Below are positions 23,251-34,500 of a stretch of 64,000 nucleotides of DNA, one piece after another (position 1 is the stretch's first letter; every line of letters begins with the position of its first letter). The stretch is taken from positions 49,118,698 to 49,182,697 of the forward strand of contig OW121855.1 of assembly GCA_933228895.1 (NCBI GenBank), read 5' to 3'. The notes beneath the pieces were generated by a model, which made no database searches, was not told the DNA's origin, and saw only the letters and a list, made by a program, of their open reading frames with translations. The position numbers were made by a program, and so were the translations under genes. The DNA comes from Platycnemis pennipes (Eukaryota > Arthropoda > Insecta > Odonata > Platycnemididae).

Positions 23251-23399
23251 GACAAGCAATAATTAGAATATTCCCAGGCGAAGAGGGCATTTCTAGGAAA
23301 ACAAAACACTCAATTGGCAGCTGGAAACACATGATTTAAAGTAAGAGAACGCTTAATTAGAAATTACATTCGTAGAATGTCCTTATACGTTAGTGAGAC

Positions 23400-23795
23400 A
23401 TGGCAGATCTCAATGCCAGAAAAGGCTAAACGGGAAGAATTCAGAATGTGGTTTTACGGGGCAAAAATGAGGATAAAATGAATACACGGAGCTATTCTCA
23501 AGAAAGGTGGGAGATAAGAGAGGTCTGGCGAAAAATAAAAAAAATGACAACACAACAAAAAGGAAGACAACAATCTTATCGGACAAATCTTGAGACATAA
23601 TATTGATAACGTGACGAAGGCAGTCGTCGAGGAAATATTTAATGGGAATGACAGCAAAGGACGGCCTTTTATGAGATATAATGAGCAAGTGCCGAGGAAC
23701 TTGATAGAGAAGCCTTATGGAAATATGATGAGACTAATTGACAGAAGCATTGACTATGAAGAGTGCGTAAAATACATCTTAGGATATAAATAGCG
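23400..23795 (+). pseudogene. RTE-like LINE 3' end
   Basis: Translation shows EFRMWFYG, then after stops NLIGQILRHNIDNVTKAVVE and GNDSKGRPFMRYNEQV, matching the same post-RT domain as at 15.4 kb. Stops upstream make it inactive. Confidence 0.7.
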
Positions 23796-24111
23796 AAGAT
23801 GCCCGCTAGCAGGATAACAATTTACACATTCCTTTCGCTTGTCGGGCTTCTTATGTACGCGCTCTGGCAGGAATGCATTGTTATGATGAAACCACAATCA
23901 AGAGGTATGGAATTATGGACTTTACAGTTTAGGTTTATCATCAATATGGTCTGGAAACAGAGACAGGAAAAAACACATTTTACCGACGTAACTTCCGCAA
24001 AGCACATCGATAAAGGAAATGTAACAACAGCACACAATGCCGTTTACTGCCACTCAAAGCTTTCTGGGAACAAGTTTTCACATCCGCCGATTCCACGAAT
24101 CGAACTGACTC

Positions 24112-24333
24112 AAATAGCTCATATCTATAAACAGAACAGATTCAGGTGTGATGTGGTGGAAACGTTCCATATTAATAGAAAGATATTGCAATTTTCCACT
24201 ACACCATCATTGCTATTTTGTTACTACATCATTGTCACTTGACAATGATGTCGTAGCATCGAAACTAGTCGAAATAAAGTTTTACTTCTGTGGAAAATTG
24301 CAATATCTTTCTATTAAAATAGCTCATATCTAT
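24112..24333. mobile_element. SINE/foldback insertion with 17-bp target duplication
   Basis: A 17-bp direct repeat AAATAGCTCATATCTAT (24112-24128 and 24317-24333) flanks a 188-bp insertion. Its right part is a foldback with perfect 26-bp arms (24174-24199 and 24290-24315) and an inner stem ACATCATTGTC/GACAATGATGT. Long target duplications point to target-primed (LINE-assisted) insertion. Confidence 0.75.
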
Positions 24334-24779
24334 TAAAAAAATATTCTGCTGAGAAATAGCAATAAATAGGGTATCGGAAATATTCTCCTGGACTTTGTTT
24401 GTTAAGGAGGATCATGTAGATTTTCGACTATAGATTGCAAGGGCACAATACTCTTTGTCTTCGCGTGAGAGAGGCGAAATAAAATAAATGTGGCAGCAAA
24501 GAGATGAATCTAGCCACTAGCTTCAGAAGATCTCTCTCGACGTCAGGGTGACATACCCGTTGTTGAAATGGGCCTACGCATTTTCGGTTGCAACACGTGA
24601 ATCCTACCGACGTGCGCCTTGCGTTATGCTTATCCTCTCTATCAGGTGGGCACAAATGGATACAGGATACGAGAATTATGATGGCGGGGGAAAAGTTTCC
24701 ACCCGGACGTTGGGCAATCGACTATGCAGAAAAAATTTGTCTCACGTTTGCGCGGAAATCAATGACATGCGATCAGCGA

Positions 24780-25830
24780 TGATTGCGACCCGGCAATTTC
24801 TGCCACCGTGCCCTCACATTTGATTGCCGTCCTCGACAATAGTGATCATTGAGCGTGAGCACACTTTACCGCACCTCGGGATGCGGAAGTAGGGATTCGC
24901 GGCAAGAAGAATACCGTCGGAATAAACTCCAATCCGAGAAACGTGATTGCTCGACCGAACAAACTTCCCCCGTCCCTTCCGTTCCGTCGCCAAAGGCAAC
25001 GAGCACCATCATGCACCGAACCGCTTGTTGCGTAAGCACACATTATTCACGCAGCGGACGCCGACAATGCAAAGGCGGACCCCTTCACAGTACGCTGCAC
25101 CCAGGGGGAAGGATTGGATGTCCCGGCAACGAAAAGGAGAACGCTCAACAATTGACTCGGCATCCACGCTACCACCAACCCACCCCTTCCCCTCTCCCCT
25201 AGGATTTCTACGCCCACTCGCAGCACTCTTCCCTCCGATGACGTAATACGGCGGCCCTTGCCCGCCCCCCCCCCCTCGTCCAGTCAGCCATCCTGCCCGT
25301 GACGTATACAGCCCACCCCTTCCCTCCCCTCGCTCCCCCTCCATCTCCTCCTCTCCCGATTTGGACATGACGCCGAATGCAGCCATTTCCCTCATCTCTT
25401 CACCCCTCCCCGTTCGGAGAGATGGGATGACTTGACTCCCTCTTCTCCTCTCTCACGTCGCTTGCTAGAACGCGCTCCGTCTCCCCCGATGCTCCCGGCG
25501 CCGCTAATGAGTGTGGTCTTGAAAACACCCACAGCGTTCGGAGATTCCTTCGGTTTGCGGAGGGAAAGGGTTGAGTTGAGGAGACGCTCGCCCCCTCCAG
25601 CCGCAGACTTCCCCCTGCGACGGGCGCCTCGCCGGCATCACGGACTGCCTCGTGGAATGCCTTGCCCGTCTCCGCGTTGCCGGGATACGGAGAATAACGC
25701 GAGAGTCAATATCTCTAGACCGAAAATGAACGAGAGGAAAAGACCGTCGTCTTTCAGAAATACGAGAAGGGAGGTACTGAACCGCAGGTACTTGTCCTTC
25801 ATTAATGTGCCTGAAACCCCTCAAATCCTA
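24780..25830. other. GC-rich intronic island with CRE-like sites
   Basis: A roughly 1-kb GC/CpG-rich stretch 0.75 kb downstream of coding exon 1. It includes TGACGTAA (25239-25246), TGACGTAT (25300-25307) and a poly-C run (25265-25275). On the minus strand TGTATACGTCAC resembles a TATA/CRE pair. The long frames across it are low complexity and present in several frames at once, so no gene is called. Alternative promoter or enhancer is possible. Confidence 0.4.
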
Positions 25831-25989
25831 CCGTGATGATAATTTAAGGGGAAACGAATTTTCTAGCGTCTACCCCCAGCATTAATATGCGTCATACGAT
25901 CATTTTGAAATTCAGAATTTCCCTCGTAAGCAAGGTGTTGTTTCTGTACTGCTCAGCGCCAACTCCTGGCAGATGAAACGGAATGGAAA

Positions 25990-26075
25990 AGTATAATGAG
26001 CCCACAGAGGTATCACCTGGGTTTGAACCCACGTCCCTCCGTATAGTAGCAATATAGCAACAACTGCATACCCTA
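25990..26075 (-). repeat. tRNA-like SINE piece
   Basis: A B box (GGGTTCAAACCC, 26019-26030, minus strand) with a weak A-box-like segment upstream (TAGGGTATGCAG). There is no tRNA cloverleaf, so it is a SINE relic. Confidence 0.4.
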
Positions 26076-26580
26076 ATGGCGATTGTATATATCGTCACGT
26101 AAATATTTGCCCAGGGATTAGCTTGTATTCACTTGATAGGCGCGTTTCCAATACACGCAGATCAGCCGTGAGGTAAAATTTCGAAACACCGGAGGGTATT
26201 ACACGGCCGCCAAAATTGTAAGCACGTCCAGATTGAGAAAAATGCGAAGGTCACCGATCGCAGCACGAGACTGAGTGTAACTACCGACAAGACCGAGATC
26301 TACGATTGACCGACGTGAAACCAACAGTGAAGGGCACTATACTTTTGAATCACCACTTCCTGCATTGTCCCTTTTGCGGCCGGAATGGGTTAAGAGGGAT
26401 TCACTCTCGTGTACTCAGGGAGGGAGGGAGGTGTAATTATAAAAGTAAACACGGCACGCACACACAAATCACAGAAATCATCCTCGAGAAATTTTTCCTC
26501 TCGCCCATCACCTCAGAAAGTCTCCCCCTCCGATGACACGGTAACACGCGCACCAACTTTTTGTTTTAATTTCCTCTTAC

Positions 26581-26765
26581 CTGGTGGTGCTCTTGAAGAA
26601 GTTAGATTCCCTGTTCATGAGCTCGGATCGGAACCTGGACATCTCATCTTCCATCCGCCTCATCTCGGCGTCGAAGCGTTCCCTGATGTTGCTGAACTCG
26701 GTGTCGATCACGCTGAAGTCTCCCAATTTGATGGGGATGTTGCGCTTAACTCCTCCGTCTGCCAT
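26581..26765 (-). CDS. HspB8: HspB8-type small heat-shock protein, coding exon 1
   Basis: This is the first coding exon of a small heat-shock protein, an ATP-independent cytosolic chaperone. It encodes residues 1-61 plus two bases of a split Ser codon. Residues 11-31 (PIKLGDFSVIDTEFSNIRER and F) and the following helix-forming, charged stretch (about 22-52, ending ELMNRESNFF) match what I know of Drosophila CG14207/HspB8 almost word for word. The ATG is in a good context (GCAGAAATGG). The exon ends at a consensus donor (CAG|GTAAGA), leaving phase 2, which fits exon 2 exactly. In the family the N-terminal arm drives dimerisation and client binding, and HspB8 works with the co-chaperone BAG3/Starvin in chaperone-assisted autophagy; that role is inferred from orthology. 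The gene name is used for orthology, not as a verified species annotation. Confidence 0.93.
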
Positions 26766-27060
26766 TTCTGCCTTTACTTCCGCTCACGAACAGTCGAAGA
26801 AGGAAACGTTGGCGATATTCTTCCTCTCCTTGTATGTTTATGTAAATATCACGTACCACACAGCGTGATTCGAATCTTTTCTAAATGAAGGGGCTGCTTC
26901 TCTGTGCGTAGGAACCCAGTGAACGTTAGACCGCGCTTTCAACTGCGTTGTTTCACCACCAATACGGACGATCGTCTCACCTCTTGACACTCGTCTTGCG
27001 GCTCTCGGAGAGTATCTGCCGGCTTTCCGGGGCGGGGCGGCTAGTATATACGTCCCAGAA
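26766..27060 (-). promoter_or_regulatory. HspB8: Probable core promoter and 5' UTR of the HspB8-type gene
   Basis: On the minus strand a TATA-like box (TATATAC within 27044-27051) is followed by a GC box (CCGCCCCGCCCC, 27029-27040), which would place transcription start near 27015-27025. A consensus donor (AAGAG|GTGAGA, GT at 26979-26980) could end a short noncoding exon; possible acceptors lie in the 80 bases above the ATG. Just upstream of the TATA box is one imperfect heat-shock-element pair (CTTCTGGGAC; consensus nTTCnnGAAn, one mismatch). TATA, GC box and splice signals are seen; their use is inference. Confidence 0.45.
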
Positions 27061-27740
27061 GGGGAGGAGGCGGTGGAGACGGGGGTGGGTTCGGCGGCGC
27101 AGCGGCGCGAGGAGAGAGAGAGGGATGGTGTGTGTGTGCAGGGAGGGGTGGAAGAAAGCAGGGGCGGGGGCGTGCGTGAAGGAAGAGGGAAGGGGGGGAT
27201 CCCAGCGCACTCTTCGCTACGCAGTGACCGACGGGAGTCTGGATAGACGCGCGTGGGAGTGGAGGTGGAGGTGAGGCTGCCTCGAGTCCTTGCGTCCCAC
27301 TCACGCATGAGAGACTTCCCCCGCCTCATATTCCATACCTTTTTCATATCTGCCCCTAGAAAAAAAAACCTTCTCCTCCCCCGATCAAGTGTTAACCCTC
27401 TCTCTCTTAGAGACTTCCCTTCCATTTGCCACAATTGTACCCTGTCCCCCTACCCTCACTAACTTCCCACTCTCCCTTGCGTTTTGTTTGGCGGTGGTTC
27501 GGTTCCGTGCATTTGTGTCGTAATCGATGAGTTGCTTCCGTTGGACGGGGGTAGGGGGAGGGAGCATTCGAGGAAGGGAAGAGACTGGGGAGGAGGAAGG
27601 GGGGAGTCGCTTACTCGTCGGTCGCTGCAAATGGAATGTTCCCGCGATGGCCATCCACTGCGAGAGACCCGGAAGGGCTTTTCGCATAAGGGTGTAGACA
27701 GATGAATGGGTGGAAGGCGGTGGAGGGGCAAGGGAATAGG
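27061..27740. other. GC-rich promoter-flanking island
   Basis: A purine/pyrimidine-skewed, GC-rich stretch sits directly upstream of the heat-shock gene. It contains long G-runs (for example at 27189-27196), GAGA-type tracts (27110-27121) and many CpGs. Open frames here are low-complexity (Pro/Arg/Gly rich) and differ in every frame, so I do not call a gene. GAGA tracts are typical of insect heat-shock promoters, which is only suggestive here. Confidence 0.4.
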
Positions 27741-28525
27741 GACGATTCGAAGGCGATACCCTTAGGGGGGAAGAATTTTCTGGAAGGAACTCGCGGTTGC
27801 GTCCTTACAGTATAAGCGGATCGATGAGTGAATTACTGGGAAAGGGAATCGGGTGATTCACGTTTAAGAAGAAGAACTAAATGAGGTTTATCATGCCCAG
27901 TGGTATAATTAAATTATTGGTCAAGTTTTGGGGATTTGGGCTGCAGTTGACCCGGGGACACAGCCAAATCATTTCACGGAATACTGGAATACTTTGTGGG
28001 AGTCTGTAAGAAGATAATAAATAACCTGCTGCGAAGAGAATTTTCTTTTGATAATATTTTCGATACCGTAAACGAGGAAACGACAAATGGTACCAGACAG
28101 GAATAAATTTCAATTTTTGTTTTTGATAGAGTTTCAATTCTTCTCAGATGCATAAGAGTTATTATAATGTAATACTTGAAATAAGTTGGAATACTCTGGA
28201 GGAACCCCAGCTTTAAGGTAACGGGAAGCATATCTTTGGTGAATTATCAAGTTATTGGCGCAGAAAGCTACTTTCGCATTATAAAACAATGAATAAATTA
28301 AGAAATTAAAAGTTTTGCCTCTGAGTTTCTTTATCAGATCTCGTTCATCATCGTTTTAAAATATGTCCGCAATTTTTATTCTATCAGAATTAAAAGTATT
28401 TCAATATATAAAAATGTACAGTAAATATATAGTGAAATATGAAACATATTTCAGTTTTAAGTGTAAACAATGAAAATAAGGGAAAAAGGCAATAATATTA
28501 TAAATTGACTTGAAGTAAACTTTAG
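27741..28525. other. Upstream intergenic stretch, nothing recognised
   Basis: AT-rich, without coding or repeat signal I can name. Confidence 0.5.
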
Positions 28526-28690
28526 CATGACGGTTTGGTAGAAGTGGGATAAGATTTGGAGCTCCCTGGTTCAAACCCGGATGATGAGTCTCTGGATACT
28601 TCCAGTTGAGTCCATGTGCTACCACGTGGTCTGATTTTAGAGGGCGGTAACCAGAAGAATTGTTCTCTTTTTCATGGCGATTCCTGCCAT
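28526..28690 (+). repeat. tRNA-derived SINE piece
   Basis: A box TGGTAGAAGTGG (28536-28547) and B box GGTTCAAACCC (28568-28578) both fit the Pol III consensus. The acceptor arms do not pair, which rules out a functional tRNA. Confidence 0.5.
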
Positions 28691-28928
28691 TCATATCCGA
28701 ACTAGTAATTTAGTTAACACCTGCATTTGAAGTATATTGCATTCGCTATTAGACTGGATTTGAGATGCCGATCCGGGGGCACTATTGGGAAGCATCCTGT
28801 TTTCTGGGATCTCTTCTCTGGTTATCCATCTTTACAGATTACTGCGCGGAGGTAAATCTCTCATAGTATTCTAAAATTGGAAATTCCTCAAATGGAGATG
28901 ATTCAACTTTGTGAAATATTTCCATGAT

Positions 28929-28993
28929 TGATTGTATGAATATCTTGGTGATTTCCATGCTTTGTTGAAATCGCCAAGATATTCATGCAATCA
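28929..28993. repeat. 65-nt hairpin, pre-miRNA-like
   Basis: Arms of 27 nt (28929-28955 and 28967-28993) pair completely on the plus strand with two G-U wobbles and an 11-nt loop. Size and stem resemble a pre-miRNA, but a tiny foldback repeat is equally possible. Confidence 0.6.
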
Positions 28994-29199
28994 TTGGAAA
29001 CGACGTCAAATTCCGAAAGAAACATATGTAATTTTAAAATTTATCATAGATGAAAAATTATTTCCCAGTAGTTTTTGCCTACTTAGCGAATACTAGGGCC
29101 TTTGGCAAGAGTTGTTAAATTGACTGAGGCAGGCGAGATGTAGTGGAAAGTATACATGTTTGTCATAAAACAAGATAGCACCTTTTCCACAATTTTTGT

Positions 29200-29250
29200 C
29201 GGTACGACGCGTTTCAACCGTTAGGTCATCATCAGGTACATATTTAAGAG
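29200..29250 (-). repeat. Repeat piece with hammerhead-like core
   Basis: On the minus strand CTGATGA (29229-29235), a short stem-loop (GACC-TAAC-GGTT) and GAAAC (29211-29215) follow in the order of a hammerhead ribozyme core. The surrounding TTTTCCAC/GTGG-type sequence resembles the foldback repeats of this window. Confidence 0.35.
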
Positions 29251-29988
29251 TTGTTAAAGACTGACATATTTCGGTGGGATAAATTAATATTCTATCTCAG
29301 GTATGTTCTGAGAAAAGGTGAAATTGATATCTATTATTTTGCCTTTCTTCTCCCTTTCCCAACATCCGAAGTCGGTTTGATCATGTTGTACAATGATTAC
29401 CGCAAATAAGTATCAATTTTATCAGTTGATAAAGTGAGCACCCCATTCTTATATGCCAGAGTAATTGTGACAGCAGACTTATAAATTAAGTTGATGTAGA
29501 TATACTCATGCATTAAAAGTCGTTCATTGAGGTAAAACCACGAGTTACCTTCTTCACGGCCGAATAAGGCAAATATGATAATCAATAGGAGTAATCCAAA
29601 GTTACCTTAATGCAACCATATATTCACGCTGTAGTATCAAATATAAATTTTACTAATGTTCCATGAAAATACTACGGACAGATTCAAAAGTAAGTGTGAA
29701 TTCTGCATTTGCCCATTTTTATCGTTTTATTTTTTTTCTCCCTACTCCTTTTCTTGAGTTACCCTTCTGAACTTGAGTGTGTTCTGAACTTGATGCTCTA
29801 AAATTTACGTGGTGGACGGGAGACTTTTTTAAAAAGATGCGATCCTGTTTGACCTGGGGAAATATCGAGTTGCATCACCATTCTTCAATAATATTATCCA
29901 TTGCTGTCAATATTTTTGGCGGAAGCAATCTCAGGCTTAAATTTGGGGAACTTATTTATGAGGAATAAATGCACTTGACGTTGTGAAA

Positions 29989-30163
29989 TTCCACTGATAG
30001 GTTATTGAAAATCGAACACTTTTGCGACATTTTTTGTCATCTTCAACTGGTCATCATCGCGTTGATGACAGCTTGTGTCATCATCAGCTGATGATGACTC
30101 ATGGTGTTGAATCCATATTCGGTCTTTGATAATATGTATCTTAGTGGAATTACACAAAGTGGA
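29989..30163. repeat. Foldback MITE-like element
   Basis: Imperfect termini (TTGTGAAATTCCACT at left, AGTGGAATTACACAA at right) surround nested CATCATC/GATGATG palindromes. It resembles the families at 8133, 24112 and 46190 in its TTCCACT ends. Confidence 0.5.
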
Positions 30164-31096
30164 GTGCATTCATTCCATAACAATTTTTTCCTTGAGGAAA
30201 AATTTGTGTTTCATCCAGTATATATTTTCTAAGCATGTGGATCAAAATAGATCGACTTCGGATAATATTATCGGCAGTGATAATCTGTGAACAAATATAG
30301 GAACGACTTTTCCTTACACCGTTGGGATTTGAAAGAAAAGTTAGTCATTTTTAAGGCTTGAGATTTCTTCGAGTTCCTCTATCTTTGGAATTCCCTCACA
30401 AGGACTCGGAATTCAATCGGCATTTTTCTTCTGCCTAGCTATTCTGTAATCTTTTGTTTCTCGTTCCCAGAATCGCGAAAGCACGCGGCCTTGTTTGTGG
30501 AATGCGGGCTGTCGTCGCCGGGTGACAATTAGTAAACCGCTGAACCAGGAAACTCTGAGACAACATTTTCATCGATGGCATGGCTCCGTGGAAGAGGCAT
30601 AATGAGAACGGAAGGTAAGAGCATTATCAAGAACTTATATGATAGCGAAAGCTGAGTATTTATGCCCTATGTTACACAATGTTACTTATTCCTATTAATT
30701 CAAGAATATCGCTCAACATGGCTGCAGAACCTGAGGCAGAATAACATATCATTCTTTCATGTTATCGCTATCGTTATCAATGACGCGAACTCATATAGAA
30801 GAGTTTTGTTCACAGTAACTACCCTAATGATTAGCTTAACCAGCTGAGTTTGGTGTTTTGAAGCGCCGAGAAATATTTAAAGAATAGGAGTCGTACATAT
30901 TTTTTTGGTGTCACTGTCTTTAGCCTGATTATAATATGACAACAACGCGATTACGCGCGTCATGAAGATCCGTGATCGGGTCACTGGACGTTTGAGAAAA
31001 TAGGCTGGAAGAGACGGTTGAAATGATGGTGTGTGGAAAGATGGAGACTAGTAAACAGACGCTGAGGTTGGCTAATAATTGATCATTATTAGCCAT

Positions 31097-31151
31097 CCTC
31101 CCCAAAAATTATCATTTCTATCATTGATAAAAATGATAATTTTTGGGGAGG
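31097..31151. repeat. Perfect 21-bp stem hairpin
   Basis: Arms CCTCCCCAAAAATTATCATT+T (31097-31117) and its exact complement (31131-31151) surround a 13-nt near-palindromic loop. A second small perfect hairpin, GGCTAATAA-TTGATCA-TTATTAGCC, lies immediately to the left (31070-31094). Confidence 0.75.
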
Positions 31152-31224
31152 GCAGGGAGGGAGAAAGTCTTTGATGGGAATTAAGAGGAAGCAGTGTATG
31201 AATATGGAGCAAGTACTTAAAGAC

Positions 31225-31560
31225 GGGGGTCGGGTTGGTATGGTGGCTAGATTACTGGCTTCCCATCCAGAGGGCTCAGGTTCGAATCCCGGCAGTGGCA
31301 GAGAGATTTTTCAATGGTACGCCGATCTCCACTTAAGTCCCGTGAGAAGAGAACTTCTAGTGCAGTACTCCGTCCACCGGCGGGGATAATAAAACGAGGT
31401 CACCTTGGTGCCTTTCGCTGAGAGTAGGATAATGGCGACGCCGGGTTTCTCCTGACCACCGTTCCTTGAAGAATTCATATCTCTTCCCACGTACCAACAC
31501 ATTCAAAGTGGCGCAAACGACCTGTGTTGTCGATCGTCTCCACGAAATAACTATTGTCCA
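31225..31560 (+). mobile_element. tRNA-headed SINE (family A)
   Basis: The head has an A-box-like TGGTATGGTGG and a perfect B box GGTTCGAATCC. The body contains CAGTACTCCGTCC, CTTGGTGCCTTTCGCT and CGGGTTTCTCC, all shared with copies at 34.9, 42.3 and 59.7 kb. The tail resembles the CCTTAGTTGTC end of the copy at 60.06 kb. Confidence 0.75.
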
Positions 31561-31599
31561 ACTACTACAATAGGTCTCTGGGCACATATTCCATTAAAG

Positions 31600-34500
31600 A
31601 CATTTTCGTAGAGTTTATACAAAAAAAGTACTTGCTGCGAAAGCAATTTTGACAAAGTATTTTATTTTTAAAATATAAGCATTTGAATCACCACGAGGTG
31701 GTCCCTCGAAAAAACGTAATTCGCATCGCTGCAAACTTGAATGACGTCAGGTCCTGCAATAGCGGTCGCGGTGCGTATATTTCTATGCGAAGTTTCAAGC
31801 GTTTAGGACATTACAATTGATCGATTGAATTAATTGATTGATGTAAACAAATGAATAAATAGATGCCCATAATACTCTTCTTTTTACGTTCCCGAACTTG
31901 ACGTGCAATCCTTGCACGAAAGGCTCACTACCTACTTGTCTTCGCCATCCATCAAAATATATGCTTCCACGACATATCCCTTGTATAGTAGTTTATGCTC
32001 GGGGCATACACTAGCATGAAAAACACAAACACCTTTTATCGAGCTTAACCTGCACATAACCGATGGGATCATCGCCGTGTTCCTCACAAACGACCCTAAT
32101 ACCAAAACATTCATCATCGCCATATTATGAATATTACAAAATTCAAATGTGAACATTCATTTTCAAACATTGGCATGCTTTTACCTGCCATCTTAACTCT
32201 TTGGCTTTCCGTTTGAATCATATTTTCTTCGAAGATTGAACGAAGTTTCATTTAAACATGGTGATGATGCGTATGAAAACATTGCTAATGTTGAGATTTT
32301 CGGAAAATTTCTTGCGTCAGCTTTGACAATCTCAGGCTCCATGCCATCTAAAGAAATCATATATGTTCGCAGTTTTCTTTAACCCCACCAAAGATATCTA
32401 AATCCGACAACAAATGTGAAAACAACGTCCACAGGTACCATACATATCGGCGTTTTCCTCTCCATGACCTGACGTCACTTTCAGCCGGCCAAACGCAATG
32501 CGTTTTAAAGTGGGCGTGTTTTTGTCCATTTTGTTTTGCTTATTTCTCGAAAAAATACATTAAATAAATGCATAGTTTTCATCGCTAAGGTGTTTTAGTA
32601 ACATTAACAATTTTTTAAATAGCATTTCAAAGCGATTTAAAAAATTGTCCAGAGGTCTATTGAAGACAAAAGAAATCTTGTTGCCTTGAATTACTATTGT
32701 GTAAGTATGTTTCGTTGGCGGTCCAATGGAATGTACAATACTAAGAAAGAGGGAAAAAAAGGATAGGCAATTCAAATTCAATCGAACAGGGAGAATGAAC
32801 GCTGAACTGGTGGGAGAGATATGTGAAGAAATGAATATTCAAATATGGCCAAAATGCTAGAAAGTGTTCCTTGAAATGTCTCTCTGACTGGTATAACATG
32901 GTTGATTAAGTGCGATTATTCCTGTTTCATATAATTTTTGTACGACGTTCTTGAAAAATATGGTAGAGAAAATTCTACATGTAGCTGGATGATATTTTTT
33001 CTGAATAGTACTTAATTAACTTGCATCACCATCGTTATATAATTAATGAAAATCTAAAATGTCGAACTGGCAAATGAATTTGGATAGTAATATTTTCAGT
33101 GTTCTTTATAAAAAGTAATTTCGGTGGAAAACATTAAGTTAAACACACAAAATACTTTTTGAACATCCGAATATTTTTTTCGTAAAATAAGTTGGAATAA
33201 ATAAACTTTCAAAATGATTTCACACTACCATGTATAACACATTCACGTATTCTCTCTTACCTTGAGATGCTGCACACTAATATATATTAGTATTGCATAT
33301 ATTTTTAAATTCCAATTTCAGGGTAGTTCATTGATTCCTTTCTGATTTCGTTTTATTTACTTAGGTGGCCATTTTGGTCTATGTACAGGCTTGCGTGAAA
33401 ATTTAAAGATGTCTCCTAATTATTGATAAATGTGGGTAAAAGTGTAAAAAAATACATTTTACCATTTGCTTTTTTGATGATTCAACGTTTTTTTAACACG
33501 TAACCTCAGGGCACATAAGATCAATTTCGTTACAATTCAATAATACCTACATGTACAGATTTTCTTCTGAACGTAAAATAATAAATAACATATTATTGCA
33601 ATGACTACTAACAAGTTGATGCATACCTATGAGATAACCAGCAATCACTTATTTGTAATACTTTTTATGTATTGATTTGTCTATTAGTGTATTTCATTTT
33701 GTTTGTCTATTGTTCTGTTTAGATTGCCATAGTGATTGGATTGTTAGAGGGGGCATGTTGTCGAAGGTTGATACCTATCATACCTATGAATTGAACAGTT
33801 TAATATTGACATTGGAGAGACAAAAGTAAATAAAGTGCAAATGGATATAGCAAATTCAATTTATTATCGCTTTGGCACGATAAAGTGTCACGGTTTCACA
33901 CAAACTAAAAGATACAAAAAAGCATATTTAAATATTACTTTCAATTTAATTTCGAATTCCTCGCCAAAAACTATCACGAAATACCAACATGCTTTACTTA
34001 AGGAAAAAATACAATAAACAATTGTTGTATAATTTCCATAATTGCATGTACGGTACCTACAGTATAATTAGTTGTACTTAAATGAAATTTGGTCCAATTA
34101 TTATTGTGACGTCGAAAAATTATTACAATATACACTCAATTACCCGCGAATACCGCTCCAGCCACCTTGTCTCCGTTCATTAAGCGTTCCCCCTCTCTTA
34201 GAAAGCATTTTATTTGTTTTGAATTCTCTGATGATCGAAGTTAAAGTTACCACTTTGATTTTTATTTATTATTTGAAAATTACGTCGTTCACTTAGTGAA
34301 ATCGAGTGATGTCGATGCACCTTGCCGAAGTAAACACTACTTTCATTGAGCGAGTGAGTCATGGAGTCTCTAAAGTGCGAAGAAATAGAGAGAGAGTTGA
34401 GGAGAGGACTATGATGGTAGTTCTAGCTGTCATGTCGTCACTCTTTAGGTAGGTGCTCGGAGTACGACCATACAAGTTCATGAGTCTCGGAACATAGGTT

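Larger units (their letters stand above)
5454..26580 (-). other. Intron 1 of the HspB8-type gene (21.1 kb)
   Basis: Bounded by GTAAGA (minus strand, just below 26581) and TTATTCCAG (just above 5453). Phases agree on both sides. Much of the interior is mobile DNA: a nested RTE/piggyBac/gypsy cluster at 8.4-14.9 kb, RTE ends at 15.4-15.95 and 23.4-23.8 kb, foldback elements and SINE pieces. Unique-looking GC-rich stretches occur at 22.5-23.3 and 24.8-25.8 kb. Confidence 0.88.

Noticed and set aside
22550..23332. Frames of 85-102 codons on both strands
   Set aside because: They share the same GC-rich island, are low complexity and include the poly-G run; no splice or family support.
25009..25836. 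Several 90-134-codon frames on both strands
   Set aside because: GC-rich island with few stop codons; the translations are low complexity and do not resemble a family or agree with splice signals.
26838..27434. 198-codon minus-strand frame upstream of the heat-shock gene exon
   Set aside because: It spans the promoter region, is Arg/Ser/Pro low complexity, and overlapping long frames exist on both strands because of GC-rich composition.
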